A stretch of DNA of 64,000 bases from Aptenodytes patagonicus (taxonomy: Eukaryota > Chordata > Aves > Sphenisciformes > Spheniscidae), in NCBI RefSeq assembly GCF_965638725.1, contig NC_134949.1, forward strand, positions 125,424,294-125,488,293. Reading direction: 5' to 3'. The position numbers were made by a program, and so were the translations under genes. The notes under the pieces were generated by a model, which saw only the letters and a list, made by a program, of their open reading frames with translations, was not told where the DNA came from and made no database searches. Below are positions 14,061-27,400 of this stretch, piece by piece. How positions within the stretch are numbered: position 1 is the stretch's first letter; each line of letters begins with the position of its first letter.

Positions 14061-15260
14061 CTGAGAAGTTATAACACGGAAGTTTCAATTTTTATTTGTT
14101 CTGTTTCTTGCACTCTCTTCCTAAGCTTCCAGAGCAGAGTACTATGTGTTTGAGAGGGTTTATATTACCCTTCACTAATGATTTTAGTCAAGCACCCCTG
14201 CAATGGGCGTTTTATTGCCTCACCTGCAAGCCGTACTGGGGTAGCAGGCATTGCCCACACTGTGCGGGGCAGCCATGGGAGCACACCCCAAAGCAGAGAC
14301 AAAAAGTGTGTTGTGGAGAGTCAAGTGTTGCTCTTGAAGGAAGTATTGCTGCTCTCAGGATACCAGGAGTCACAAGGCTGAGTGGTGTGGCTAGGCTGCC
14401 GAGATGGCTGCATGGCACAGCCAGTTTGAGCATCCCCGTGGAGGGGCACCGCATGCTCTTTGGCAGCAATAGTATTGCAGACCACAGAGCTGACGTGCAG
14501 TGCAGGGTCCCAGCCTGCTGCCAGGATATTGGTGGTGGTGCTGCTGCGGTGCTCCCAGCCTGGGGACCCTTACCACTAGAGGCAAGAGACAGTGCAGGAG
14601 GAGAGGAGGAGTAGTCCAGCAGCAGAGCCAGGAGAGGCTGCAAGGGACAGCTGTCAAACAGTGAGTAAGAGAAAAGATGGGAAGACACACTTCTGTTCCT
14701 GTGGAGAGGTTTGTATGCAGGTGGGTGGAAATTTTGGTTTTCAAAAAGCTCAGCTTCCGGGTTGTTGGTTTTTGAAATAAACTGGAGATGTGCTGAAAAA
14801 AAATCTTACCAAATCCAGAACAATTTATTGCAGAGCTGTTGCTAGAGCAGTGGGCCAGCAATGAGGCAGGAAAGGCGGAAGGCAAGGTGGGCTGAGCAGG
14901 AGACTAAAGAAAGAATGAAAAGAAAAACAAATTTAAAACAGACTGGAAGGAAAAAAATGTGGAAATCCAAACAGAAATAGCAGAGAAGGAAGGGAGGAAG
15001 ACAGAGACTGGACACAAAAACTGAAAGATAAAAGGCAGGGTTTATGGAAGGGCGATACGGGTATAGAGGGGGAGATTATTTTGAAATATGATAATGAGGC
15101 TGAAAGAAAAGGAATCATTATGGCAAAAGGATAAGTCCATCCTGTCCTTCACTGCACTGCATCCAAATTGGTCACTTATAAAAGAGGAAAGACAGAGTCA
15201 GCAGAGGAGAGGAGGGAAGGAAAAGAAGGTAGCCATGTCTCTATGCCCTTGTTGCTGAAA
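14061..15260. other. Gene-free interval
   Basis: Long frames at 14096-14885 on both strands overlap and match no family I know. The stretch 14880-15120 is strongly purine-rich on the + strand (AGGAAGG and AAAGAAAG words). Confidence 0.45.
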
Positions 15261-15262
15261 CC

Positions 15263-15320
15263 TTCAGCATGAAAAACATGCTGAACAACCCCAAGGCTGA
15301 GAGAGTTGGGGTTGTTCAGC
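15263..15320. repeat. Nested inverted repeats at the CR1 5' junction
   Basis: GCTGAACAACCCCAA at 15280-15294 is the exact reverse complement of TTGGGGTTGTTCAGC at 15306-15320 (loop 11). In addition TTCAGCATG at 15263-15271 pairs perfectly with CATGCTGAA at 15277-15285 (loop 5). The right-hand arm is normal CR1 sequence; the left arm is extra. Confidence 0.9.
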
Positions 15321-15700
15321 CTAGAGAAGAGAAGGCTTCGGGGAGACCTTATTGCAGCCTATCAGTACTTAAAGGGGGCTTATGAAAAAGATGGCGGCAA
15401 ACTTCTTAGCAGGGCCTGTTGTGACAGGACAAGGGGGAATGGCTTTAAATTAAAGGGGGGTAGATTTAGACTAGATATAAGGAAGAAATTTTTTACACTG
15501 AGGGTGGTGAAACACTGGCATAGGTTGCCCAGAGAGGTGGTGGATGCCCCATCCCTGGAAACATTCCAGGTCAGGCTGGACGGGGCTCTGAGCAACCTGA
15601 TCTAGTTGAAGATGTCCCTGCCCACGGCAGGGGGGTTGGGCTAAATGACCTTTAGAGATCCCTTCCAACCCAAACTATTCTATGATTCTATGATTCTGTG
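15293..15700 (+). mobile_element. CR1 3' fragment with rearranged 5' junction
   Basis: The + frame 15306-15605 encodes the last 99 residues or so of CR1 ORF2 ([50 protein letters not shown], ending SNLI-stop). The CR1 3' UTR and an ATTCTATGATTCTATGATTCT tail follow to about 15700. The 5' edge is joined to a snap-back inverted repeat (15263-15320). Confidence 0.93.
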
Positions 15701-18630
15701 AAAAAGTGGTCCTTTAAAGTTAGTTCAAGTGAGGAAGAAAAAACATCAGTGACAAATGGCAAGGGCGGTTCTTTGACAAATGAAGTTCCCTCAGTGCAGG
15801 TTTCATCCAGGGAACGAGATGCATTTTTGTTTCTTCAAAGCCCCCAGTGATGTGACAGTGAATTTGTGTGACAGAGGAGGGAATAAGCAGCTCATAAAGG
15901 GGTTGGTATATGCTGCGTGCTGTTGGGAAGGACTGAGCAACTGAAATACCATACTTACCAGTTTAAGCAAACTTTCACCACTGGTGACTGCTTTATAAAC
16001 ATTTAGTCATGTGCCTCAAAGAAGGTGTCCTAACTCAGCTTTGTTCTTCAAAAATCAAGGGGTAAGGCAATATCATGAAGACAGCCTAACATTTCCCTAT
16101 TGCAAAGATGATATTTGCCTGGGTGGGATTCCTCATTGATTGTGTGTGGGGAAGCAGATGTTAAACCAGCTGTGAAAAGCAGAACACGTAATTCCTGTAA
16201 AGTGCAATGACAGTCTAGCCTGAGACCTTAATTTGTCTAAAAGCAACCATCTGCAAGGTATTTTTAAGCAGTATGTAAATGAAACTAGCACTAAAATTTT
16301 CTCTTTAGTGCAAGAAGCAAGGCCCAGCAAAAGGACTTACAGCACTGGCTTAAAGCACTGGTAACTGGGTTTAGATCCCATTTCTGTCATGAATGTCCTC
16401 TTTGACCTTACACGAGTTACTTTATCAGTGTTTGTACGTGGATTGGACAATGGAACGGACTGTTGGTTCAGGACTCCATGTTCTATTGCAGGATAAAAAA
16501 TAAAAGCAAAAAGATAAAGAGGTAAAGTTAAAACCACCAAAAATGTTTTGGCAGCAGGTGGAGAGGCTCATGAAGCTCCTTTTTTGGTTGTGCTGGGGCT
16601 TTACTTAGATCTAAATGGAGGCAAGGCTGTGCTATGTCCCACCCCTCAGTCCTCCTGCTGCCCATAGGATCCCCATACAGGGCTTATGGACCTGTTCCCT
16701 AGCTCACAGAAGTCAGTGAAAGACCATCTATTGCTTCAGCAGATGTGGTTGGTGGAAGAAGATGTAGATCCTACCATACCTATGGACTGATAAAAAAATA
16801 TTATATTAGATAAATGAAGGAATAACTCATACCTACCTGCCTATACTGTCCTGACTGTCTGAAGAAAACAAAAGCAATATCAGCCATGTATTTTAGAGCT
16901 GATGATCACTGATTATTCACGTTTAGGGATAAATTTCAAGACTATAATGGAACTCACAGACATGATCTCATAGCAAATTATTAATTAACAGCTAGCAGTG
17001 TACTGAAAGTCACATCATTTATTCAGAGCCGTGGCAAACCACAGCTCCTTAAGAAAGTAAAATGTTTGCACAGGCATAGAAATAAATTACAAATGCACAG
17101 AGATCAGTTTGCATTAAGAAGAGCAGTATGGATAAGTACTGCAGCTCCTGTTTCATGAGCAACTAAATGATTTTGGTGTTAACTCTAAGGAATTTTGTTC
17201 ATGGCTGTGTCTATCATCATGGTAGCTGTTTATGACCACTTCAACCAGTCAGGAAGAATTCAAAGTGTAAAAATCAAAAAACTCAGCACAGGAACATGTT
17301 ATAGACACCATAGATGTACAGGGAGTAGTATTGTAAAGGCTGGCTACAATATGAGTCAAGAAAAAATAGATAATTCAAAGACATGTTTGAGCTTAGGACA
17401 GTGTCTCAACCTTGGTAATACAAGTTATGAATAGAAATCATGACAACTAGATGTTGAATATCAGGGAAGAGGGCCATATTATGTGACAAATGGTCTCACT
17501 AGAATGCACTTCATCAGTGCACGTTCATTAGAAAACCCATAGCTCTGTAAATGATGCCATCCACAGATATGTGGCCAATCTCTAACACTCAGAACTGACA
17601 AATAGAAAAGAGAGGAAAAAAAGCAACGTATTAAGGTATGCACATAGATTTGATTGCCGAGTTCGTCTTCAAGCTGTTTCATGTTTTCAAGCATTTCAGT
17701 TCACCTTTACAAGTCTGAAGAGAGCTTTGAATAAATGCTACTGGAAAAAATGAGCCATTTAAGTTGAACAGAAATATGCTTTACTGTATCTTATCTGGCT
17801 TTATTAACTATCAGTAGAAGTGAAGTTTGCTTTTCATTTAATGTTTTATTGCTCACACGCAGATATACTTTGGAGAATGAGGTGCATGGCAGAGGTAACA
17901 TAACCCAGGAAGGTGGAAAATTTTTGTAAAGGTTTTTGTAAACATGAGAGAACTCAGAGTCAATCATACAAAGAACCAGGGAGAGCTAGGTTTGCATAAT
18001 CCTGCAAAACAAAGAATGAAAAGGCTCTTGTCTGTAAATACATGTGGCGGGTGGGAGGAAAGAGAGGAGCTATTTATATTAAAGAACAATTCTTGGCACA
18101 AACCTGGTTAGATATACACTGCCTAGGATTAAATGTGATCTGCAAATTGGAGAATGATGTTGACATTGGAGCAATGAGGTTACAGACCCTATGCCCTGGG
18201 TCCGTTCACAAAGGCTCTGGTTGCAACGTCGTAACTGAGATTGGGCTCTGTTTCCATTTATAAAACTACCAAGCATCTCTTTTGTGTGAAACAATACAGC
18301 ATTTTCTCCCGTACTCACGTCAGCTGTTGACTGAATGAAAAATGAATTTTTCAATAAATTGTAATTAATCTATAAATGAATAAACTACCTAAAATGTACA
18401 AAACCTGGGTTGAATGAAACCTTTAAAAATCACTTCATTGTCCTGAATACTCTTAGCGAGGCAGCAATGGCCATTTCAGACTTTCTTTCTCCTGGAAAAT
18501 AATTGAACACTTATGCTCAGGCCAAATTTGCAGACACAGGGTCTTAATTAGACTGCTATGGAGTGTAGTATCTAATTGCTGTAATTACGCAGACTATAGC
18601 CTGAATCGTTAGGGGTAGCACTGGCAGTCC
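15701..18630. other. Gene-free AT-rich interval
   Basis: Apart from a MIR-like relic near 16340 I see no gene or repeat. Only short chance frames are present. Confidence 0.5.
16331..16450 (+). repeat. MIR-like SINE relic
   Basis: The string from ACTGGTAACTGGGTTTAGAT through TCTTTGACCTTACACGAGTTACTTTATCAGTG follows the order of the MIR consensus core (GACCTGGGTTCAAATCCC ... TGTGACCTTGGGCAAGTCACTTAACCTC). It is strongly diverged, as expected for a MIR in a sauropsid. Confidence 0.5.
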
Positions 18631-18639
18631 TGGTGCTTC

Positions 18640-18870
18640 CTCAGCATGAACGTTTCCCAGTAGGTGGTGAAAAACACTGGTGAGGTAGATCTCACTGGCA
18701 GGACTGCTTGGTCTGCAGAGAGCTTGTGAAATCTCCATCCTTGGAGATATTCAAAATTTGACTTGACAAGGCCCTGTGCAAATGGCATAACTGTGAAGTT
18801 AGCTCTGCTTGGAGCAGAGAGTTGGACTAGAGATTTCCTGGGGTCCCTTGCCACTGAAACCTTTCAATGC
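18640..18870 (+). mobile_element. Old CR1 3' fragment
   Basis: The text follows the CR1 3' end: CTTGTGAAATCTCCATCCTTGGAGATATTCAAAA (SLEIFK), then TTGGACTAGAGATTTCCTGGGGTCCCTTGCCA, the equivalent of the CR1 3' UTR GGACTAGATGACCT..GGTCCCTTCCA. No ATTCTATG tail survives. Confidence 0.75.
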
Positions 18871-19149
18871 CCCCATCAAAGAGCAACTCTGTCACAGTGA
18901 GGTGCAGGTAAGCACTAGGCCAAAAGGGAGCAGACCCGAGCTTAGAGGCAGGTGAAGAGACGATAGCAGCTGTGTGGGATGAGAAAGAGCTGTGCCTGGT
19001 GGGATGTGTACAGAGCACGGGCAGTCCCCTGAGATGAACCTTGGTGACAGCAGAGCCTGCAATGGCAGTCCTCTCCCTCCCCCTCCACTCCACCTGCAAC
19101 CAGCAAGGCTGTGGGTGGCACTGACTTAGTTAAGTGACTGGCTTATGAG

Positions 19150-19650
19150 AGCGTACCATTTTGGGCTCCCCAGTACAGGAAAGGCATTCATAAACTGGAG
19201 CAAGTTCAGTAGAGGGCCACAAGATGGTAATGGGCTGGAGCACTTGTCCTGTGAGGAGCAGCTGACGGAGCAGGGCTTCTTCAGCCTGAAGAAGAGACGG
19301 CAGCGGGGTCTCTAATGGCAGCCTGCCAGTACCTGCAAGGAGGCTGTCAAGAAAATGGAGCCAGGCTCTTCACAGTGGTGAATGGCAAGAGGACGAGAGA
19401 CAACAGGCATATGTTGAAACAAAAGAGGTTCAGAGTGGAGAAAAGGAAAAGCTTTTTCCCCATGAGGACAGTCAGGCAGTGGAGCAGGTTGCCCAGAGAA
19501 GCTGTACAGTCTCCATCCTTGGAGGTTTTCAAGCCCTGACTGGATAAAGCCACGAGCAACCAGGTCCAACCTCAGAACTGATCCTGCTTTATCAGATGGG
19601 CTGGACTGGAGACCTCCTGAGGTCACTTCCAACCTGAATTACTCTATGGC
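19150..19650 (+). mobile_element. Old CR1 3' fragment
   Basis: On the + strand the CR1 ORF2 C-terminus is readable with a few changes (CAGCTGACGGAGCAGGGCTTCTTCAGCCTGAAGAAGAGACGG, then frame 19315-19539 with GGCQENGARLFTVV and [16 protein letters not shown]). A diverged 3' end, TCACTTCCAACCTGAATTACTCTATGG, closes it near 19648. It is a different subfamily or age from the 15.3 kb copy. Confidence 0.88.
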
Positions 19651-21101
19651 CATTTGGTCAGCTACTCCTCCTGAAAAGCATCAATAGTACCTGTGCCTTT
19701 GCTCTACTGCACATGGACATAGCCTACTCTGGAGAACTGAGCCAAAATCCAAAGGGATTCACAAAGAACAAAGACCCAGAGAAGTAGGTTCCTGATTTCA
19801 TACAACACTGCTCTCTCAAGTCCTGTTCCCTAAGACATCAACCAAATAATCTGGGTTGTTCTTACAGTTTGAAGTTTTGTCCCTCATGAAGACTAGGGTA
19901 GTGATGTCCGTCTCTGAGAAATACTTTAAAATTTGCCCACCTTCAAAATAGCACCCATTTCCTCTAGCTATTTCAGGGACTGAAGTCACAGCTGCTGCTC
20001 TGAAAAAAAGGTCTCTGCCTTCATCCTTCCTTCACTTTCTGCTTGGTAGAAGCGAGTGCTTCTGCCTTCCCACGCGCAGTGGATCCACCATCTGCCTGGG
20101 CAACAGCTGCACATTCGTTCCTCTGAGGGCAACGGGAGGCCCTGGGTCTGTTGAGGAGGAAAGGAAAACAGAATGCCTTCATTAGAAATGAGCTTTCAGT
20201 TCTGAAGAATAGTAGCCAAAATTCATACTACCTTTTAAAGAGAAAAACTCATGAATTACAGCAGCTCTGGCTAACAGAAAGCCTGAGAAGGTGGGGAAGG
20301 ATGTATGTGATGCATGCATGAGAAATAAGGGAAGAGGCAGATGAATAGGGGAAAGAGCATGGAAGGATATATGCTGAGGCTGCAAAAAATCAGTGGCAAT
20401 CTCAGGTATGGAAAAGGGACCAGTTACATACTCCTTTATTTATTTAAAGTCTAGAGAACTCATGTATTTTCCGATTTAAAAGTGGAACTTTTTTCTTTCA
20501 GCAAAATGATAAGCGAGCTTTTTAGTGAATCACTGAAAAGAGAAAGTTAGTTGATTTTGGAGTGGGAGGAGGAGAGACCAAAAATCAAATGCATCTTTAA
20601 AGAAAACCATTTAATCTAAGCTGGAGCTGAAAGATTAGATTGTACATCTCCATCTCTGAACTGCTTAAGATCTTTTAATCTATATAAACCTGTACTTCTT
20701 GGGTCTGTAATGATTGGCTTGGGGATCCATTATAACAATGTAGCATTTGACCACTGTTTACTGCTGTGGGATTAACATTACTCAGTTGCAATTTCAATTC
20801 ACCATACATATCTTTTGACTACTTACTGACAGGCATTACAGAAAATGAGACAATAATCTTTTCCTGAAAGTATCAGGTGCTGGCGACTGTCAGAGGTGAA
20901 GTGCCAGCTCAGCTGAATCAACAGTCTTTCCTGATACATGACTAAGTGCTTAATACCCCAGTGTTCCTAGTGAATAACACTGTTTGAACCGAGGTGCCTG
21001 GCTTTTTAGCCTTAAATTGCTGGCAGTAAAAATTAAGTCAAAGGCCTTTGGTGGTGGTGTTGTATATGTATTTACAGACTGTGGTTTTTTCTTCCTTCCA
21101 G
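19651..21101. other. Non-coding DNA immediately upstream of the IGSF5 Ig1 exon
   Basis: This should be IGSF5 intron 1 or 5' sequence. I found no ATG-initiated signal peptide ending in phase 1 before a consensus donor. The polypyrimidine tract and acceptor for the Ig1 exon lie at 21081-21101. Confidence 0.5.
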
Positions 21102-21422
21102 GTCTTGGCTTTTGTTACTCTATTATAAATGGCCCTACTAATGCAACAGTCCTTGCTGGTTCAGAAGCCCACTTTAATTGCACTGTGTCGGTGGGATGGG
21201 TAATTCTCATTTGGCTGTCCAATGGAAATCCTGTCCTCACTGTCATCAATTCTCAAGGAGCTGTTGAAACATCAGACCGCTTCACCTCTCAAAATTATAC
21301 CAGTAGCAATGGGTTTACCTCGGAGCTGATCATCCACAACACACAGCTGAGTGACTCTGGAAAAATTGAATGCAGCATCCAGCAACTTAGTGAGAGCAGC
21401 TTTGCATTTCTTTCTGTTCAAG
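21102..21422 (+). CDS. IGSF5: IGSF5 exon encoding first Ig domain
   Basis: The acceptor follows a pyrimidine tract ending TTCCTTCCAG and the donor is GTGCGT at 21423. The exon is 321 bases, phase 1 at both ends, which is the classic layout of a single Ig-domain exon. It reads GFCYSIINGP at its start, has the two domain cysteines in FNCTVS and IECSIQ, the core Trp in VILIWLS, and the DSGKIEC form of the usual D-x-G-x-Y/I-x-C motif. N-glycosylation sequons are seen at NAT, NCT and NYT. The open frame extends upstream to 20984 without an ATG start, so that upstream part is intron and not protein. Confidence 0.93.
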
Positions 21423-24400
21423 GTGCGTATAGCCATCAATAGAAAGCTATTTTATTATACGGCACTTAAAGGAATCCTCTGATGCCTTGCCCAAATTATC
21501 CCTGTGAAGGAGTACATGCTCTCATTTACCATCCTTTGCCTCCTGTCCTCCTTGTCTTAATTTTACTGTCAAAGCAGGTTTCAGAGTCACATTCAGAGTG
21601 CCATTAACAAGGTTTTGAACTGCCCTTGTTTTTTCCTGTTACATCTCTTATTCTTTATTGGATTGCATTAAAGTGCCTGAAGGTTATATCAGGCCCACCA
21701 GCAGTCAGTCAAAAATGATCTTTTGGCTAGAAACAGTATGGATCTTTGTGCATGAACCTTCTGCTGTCTTTAGGGCAGATCTCCTTCCTGATTTCTGACT
21801 CAGGAATCAGTCTGTATCCAGCTTATTTGAGTTTGATTTAACGGCGTGTAGAAGTAATGAGACACAAAGCGGTAGTCTTCATATGATTGTTGCTGCAAGC
21901 TACCATTTCCAAGGAACAAAAAGTTCCTGTGTATCAAGCCCCTGTGTATGAGACCTCTTCCTCCTCTCTGAAGCATCAGTAGTGACAGAGTGCAGCCACT
22001 AAAGCAAGATCTACCAGACACTATCCATTTTCAAAGAGATGCTCCATGTAATGAGAACATCTCATCATCTACCTGTAAACCTTTCCTGATAAAACCCAAG
22101 CATATTTAAAATTTAGAGAGAAACACTGTTATTTCATTATGTTGTCCTTCAGCTGGGAATATATCAGGAAGGCTAAAAAGTATAATTTCCTGCTTGTTAT
22201 TGTGAAGGTACTGAAAGCCGAGACTTGTGCTTTAGACATACTGGACAACGTGTCTGCGAAGTTGCAATATCTGTAGTTTATATTATGCATACGGTATATC
22301 TGTGTTAATAATGATTGTTTTTAAATTCATGTCTCAAGGCATAGCTAATTTTGGGCAGCAAGATAAGATTTAAAACTATGAGCAGGAAAGCAATGCAGCC
22401 AAATATTCTGAAGGAACAAAACATCTTTTCCCTCCTACAGTTAATGGATCTTTATTCATCAAAAATAGCACCTTAGCAGTAAAAGAGAACAGCACAGTTG
22501 AAATTGTTTGTGAAGCCTTAGGATGGGCTCCAGCTCCAGACATTGCCTGGATGACAAACGACTCTTTCATTGATAAGTCGAAGTATGTTACCCAGCAAAG
22601 TCAAGGATCTAATGACCTCCACAATGCCCTGAGCATCCTAACTTTGACTCCGACAGACACTGAGGTTTTGACTTGTTTAGCTGACATAGAAGCACTCCCT
22701 AACCCTCAGAATGCAACTGTAACTGTTATTTTTGTCAACTCTACTATAGGTAAGTGAATGTTTGTTGTACTTTGCCTATACTGTTTTCTCAGAACTGTGC
22801 TCTTTGTTTTGTTTTGCTTTGTTTTATTTTGAAAAGTCTTGTATTTGCAAATGAAATACTATGAGATGTGCGAAGGTGATAGAATTAAGACCCAATAGTC
22901 ACAACCTGATAGGTAGGATTAAATTCACATCTGTGAGAGGACTGGTACAAGTCTAATGAACCACAAAGTCCAGCTTAGGACTGAGCAAGACAAACGAAGC
23001 AGTACACCTGCCACTGACTCCTACTATGGATTCACTGCTAAGAAAACCGGCCTTTGCTCCTTGTCCAGGTAAACATCTAATCAATTTAGATGTTAAATAT
23101 CTTTGATTAGGCCATGCCTGCCATATGAACATAATTTGTTAAATCTCATTTACTCAAAGCCAAACCGTCAGGTGAAATTTTTCTCCATAATGTTCAATAC
23201 CAGTTTTACCACTGACTTGGAAAAAACCCCTGGATTTTACTCCCTGTTTCCACACACAACCCAGAATAAATTCGGTACTAGCACTTCAGATGCAAATAGA
23301 AAGTTCTCCATATGAGCTGTGATCAGATGTTGCGGAGCTATTGTAGTATGGTGGTAACATCCCCAGGGCTGCACTGAGGCTGGCACCTAATTGCAGATGG
23401 TAACATTTGTATGTAGGAAGTTCTATACTGTATACCTATCATCAATCTACTATAAGAATGTCTTTGTACGTGGTGTATTCACCCATTACAGAGCAAGGAT
23501 CAGGTCATCAAGAGAAGCTGTGTATCATGGGCTTTATCCCAAAGTCTACTTAGATCAAAGAGCCATTGGGCCTGCTTACCTCTTCCTGATATGGTCTCTT
23601 TCACGTCTTAGAGGAAGGTAAAATTCGTCCCGCAGCAACATATGTGGGATTCTTTGGATAGTGCATTTGGTTGCTTTTTATTGCCTTTTATTTAAGGTAA
23701 TTCAAGGTTACTTTAATCCAAGCATGGCTGTTGAGCAAATCTCTCAAGAACAGTTAGACCTTTGATAACCCTAAATATTTTCGCTAACATTGTCAGCATT
23801 TTTTGTAATGCTGCTAATCTTTGGCCTCAGTGACAGTGGCCTTTATCCTATGACAGTAAATTCCATAATTTAACACATTCACAGCATTAGGAGGTTTATC
23901 AGGAAAAGGGTGATTTTATCTGATCTGTGCCGCCAGCGTGGAACAAAGCAAGTGAGACTCACTACAGATCTGCCTCATAATCAAACAGAATCCTATGCAA
24001 AAAGTTTTTCTTTTCCAAACCGTAACACAATAAGAGCAAGTAAGAGGAAGTATCTCCCTGTGGCTTAGCAGTGTTTAATGCAGACGAGGGAGACAATACC
24101 AGACAATTTCTCTGTTGGGACCAGCCAAGTGTGTCAACTGTAAGGTAGAGGAGCCTCAAGACAAACTAAACTTGAAGCACTAATTGCATGGCAGGGAGCT
24201 GAGGTTACTGGATATAGGTACACTGCCACCTATGGTGACATAGTCCACCATACAGTGACATCCCTTTTATTAGCCTTATCCTGTGGTATGGGAAATGCAT
24301 AGATTATATGGATTTTTTTTGCAGTGAGTCTATGCATCCCCAGCTGTCTTCTGTACAGAGTAAGGCCTCAAATCCACGTTTCTTTTCATGATGTGGTGAG

Positions 24401-27400
24401 CATTGTGAACTTCTATGATCATGCTGACAGCTTCTCTTGATGAACTGATTCTTCTTCTGTAATGGGTGAACACAGCACGTACAAAGATATTCTTATAGTG
24501 GGTTGATGAGGGGTTTGGTATAGAAGTTTCGACATATAAACAACCGAGGAGGTTGAATAACTGTGCCTTTTATTTTAAGTATGAGTCATTATTAGCAAGC
24601 CTTTTTCAGAAGTACTTGCTTTGTAATGCAGTTGAAAAAGGTCATTTCACCATTCTTAAGATGACTTTTTTGTAGTCAAATTGCTCCTAATTACTGACTA
24701 AGCAAAATAGAACTATCCTGAGGAAATTAATAAATTCCCCTGCCTACTCGTTTGTGAAGTACTGAGGTATCCACCCTCAGTTTCCATAGCTACTCATTGT
24801 AAATCAGAAGAGGAGAAAAACAGATGTCATGAAGCACAATTAGTGTATAATTAGTGATTGTATAGGACCATCATTCATTTCTCTTTGGAAAAATCATTGT
24901 GCAGCAGCAGACACTCAAAATTTGTCAGTATATGAGAATATGAAGTCTTTAAATTATTAGAATGAAATAAAGACATGGCATTTACGACAGAGGAAGATAT
25001 ATAATGTATATATCACACTTGAAATCTCAGAGCTTGTCTGACTTTTCATGTACAGACTCAGCCTTAGCTAGCTGTTGTCAGGAAAGAATACAACTAGCTT
25101 CAAACATCTAAGGAGTCCTTCCCAAAACTACTGTAATATCAATTTCAGCCTTCCATTAAAAGCTTGAGGAATTGAATTCCTCCATGTTCCTCACAAGCAA
25201 TACCTGTCCATTCACAAGAACTGCAACCAAAAATCTGAGCTCTCTTCAGCCAGCCATCTCCTGGGCAACGAATGTCCTACCTTCCTGCACCTCTAGATCA
25301 GTCTTAATCTCAGACCTTTCCATACGGGGTGATGCATTTTTATGTCAGTCACTCCTCCTCCAGAGTTACCTCAGTCAGAGTGGTGTTTGGCTGAGCCCCA
25401 GATATGGGAACTCCTATGGAGTTATCCCAGCAGATGCGTTCACAGAGCTGTTATTGGGAAATGGGGTCCATGGCAGAGTCCCTGAGCTGGGCCCAAGCTC
25501 TCTTTGGCGTCAGTGTTGACTTCATGTGGCCTTTGGTCTGCAAAAGATGAAGATAGGGAATCTGCCCTGAGCCTGATCTTCCTTCACTTTTTTAAGTTAG
25601 CCAGAAAGCTCCAAAGTGGCCAAGAAGCGATGTGCAGCTTTTTCCGGTCTCTCATTTCTCCTTGGTCACCAGCATGTGCCAGGGAAAATCCCCTTTTGTG
25701 CAGATACTTTGCCCAAGTAAATTTTTGGGCAGCTTTGGGAGGAGCCAGAGGTCAGGATAGCAGCAGAGGATGGGCCCTATAGAATGAGGAAGTGGCTTCG
25801 TCCACACTAAGCACCTCATGTAACTTGGTGTGGATTTACTAATAGGGCTAAAAGGGGTTTAATGCCCTCATGCCTTAGTGCCCCTCTGTTGCACCCCCAC
25901 TTGCGTGTTGAGCTGGCAGCTCCTGCATTCACACCTGCTGGTCCCAGCTCCAGTTTCTTTCTGGATCCTCCAAAACTGGGGAGAAACTACAGTGCTGAAG
26001 TGCCAGGAGTGTTTGTGTTGTATCCTGTCCTTCTCGCTTCAGCTCTGTAGATCCTCTTTTGGCATGTAACCTGAAGCTGACAGGGAGCAAAATGCCTTGG
26101 TGTGGCAGCCAGCCTCGAGGTTTGGGCCAGTGCAGGTGTGTTTAGCTCCTCCCTTCACACTAAGGTTAAGCTTTCCCCTATAGCTAAATAGCTGTCTTTA
26201 ATATGTTAGGCATCTTGAAATCCCTGTGGCATGCTTTGTGGAGCAAAACATGATAGAATATAGGTATTTGTTGCAGTACTTCTAGATAAAAATATTTCGA
26301 ACAAGTTTATCACCAATTGTAATCACAACTGATTACAGCCTACTGAATTAACTACTAGTTTGCAGGTTACTGAGTGCTTGTTTTCTCTAGTAGTCAGAAG
26401 AAATTCAAAATGTGCTGATTGAGCATTAGGATTAGAGAAGACTGGAACAAATCGCTTAATCATAATGACCTGAGCTTTGGAGAATGCAGACTCCTAACAG
26501 AGGTTCAAGCTTTGTAGGAGGCTCTGGTCCTGTATCTCTGCAGTCTGAAACCTCCAAACCCCAAACACATGCCCAGGCAAATTTGTAGACAGAAAGGTTT
26601 TACTTCTTTATTCTCTGCCATAGGTAAACCAGCAGATACGCTGGTTCACACATCAGGGGCATAGCCCTGACCCTGCGCAGCTACCAGTCACCTACATTGC
26701 TGCGGTACCTTTTCCAGAGGCTGCCAGCTAAATGTGGCCATGCAGTCGTTAACTGGGACCTCTAATGAGGAAATGACAATCATAAACCCAGTACAACAGA
26801 ATGGGTTTTGTCAAGTTTGGATGCGTCTCACACCTGTAATTTGGATTGGAAGTTTGTTTCTAAACATCTGCCAAAATGACTTTGGGGCTGCTTTTCAAAG
26901 GATAGCCAAACTAGAGCTCCTTCTGAAATATTTGGTCAAAACCAAAGGGCAGGATGATGTGGCAATCAGAACCGACATCTTCCTTGTGCATTCGGCTGCG
27001 TGAGAAATACAGGATATTTTTAAGATTCTGGGTACGTTAGAGCTCTGTAGGAAAACTGGTCATAGCAACCGATTTCAGCAAGATACTGAATTGTCTTAAA
27101 ATCACCTCATTTAACTCTGTAGATTACAGCAAAGGCAAAGGAATAAGTTAATGTTGTGAGAATGTCAGTAGTGAAGATGGGTTAGTCGCTGCATACTCCC
27201 AAACGGTGCTACTCTTTACAGGTTTTGCTCTTCACTGCTTTTTAGGTGGATAACAGATGCCCTACCAAGTATGTCCCAAAATCAAACACCTGCTGAAATC
27301 AGTGAAAGAAATCCCAGGATGAGATTCATCAGAAAATCATATCTACAGGCTAGAGATCTCCATCTGTACTAGTCACCTAAGACTATCGCTGTAGTCTGTG

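Noticed and set aside
14096..14885. Overlapping 158-172 codon frames on both strands
   Set aside because: No family resemblance, no splice logic and mutual overlap indicate chance.
20984..21101. Upstream extension of the Ig1 frame as an N-terminus
   Set aside because: It begins at TTG, not ATG, has no signal peptide and is separated from the exon by a good polypyrimidine tract and acceptor.
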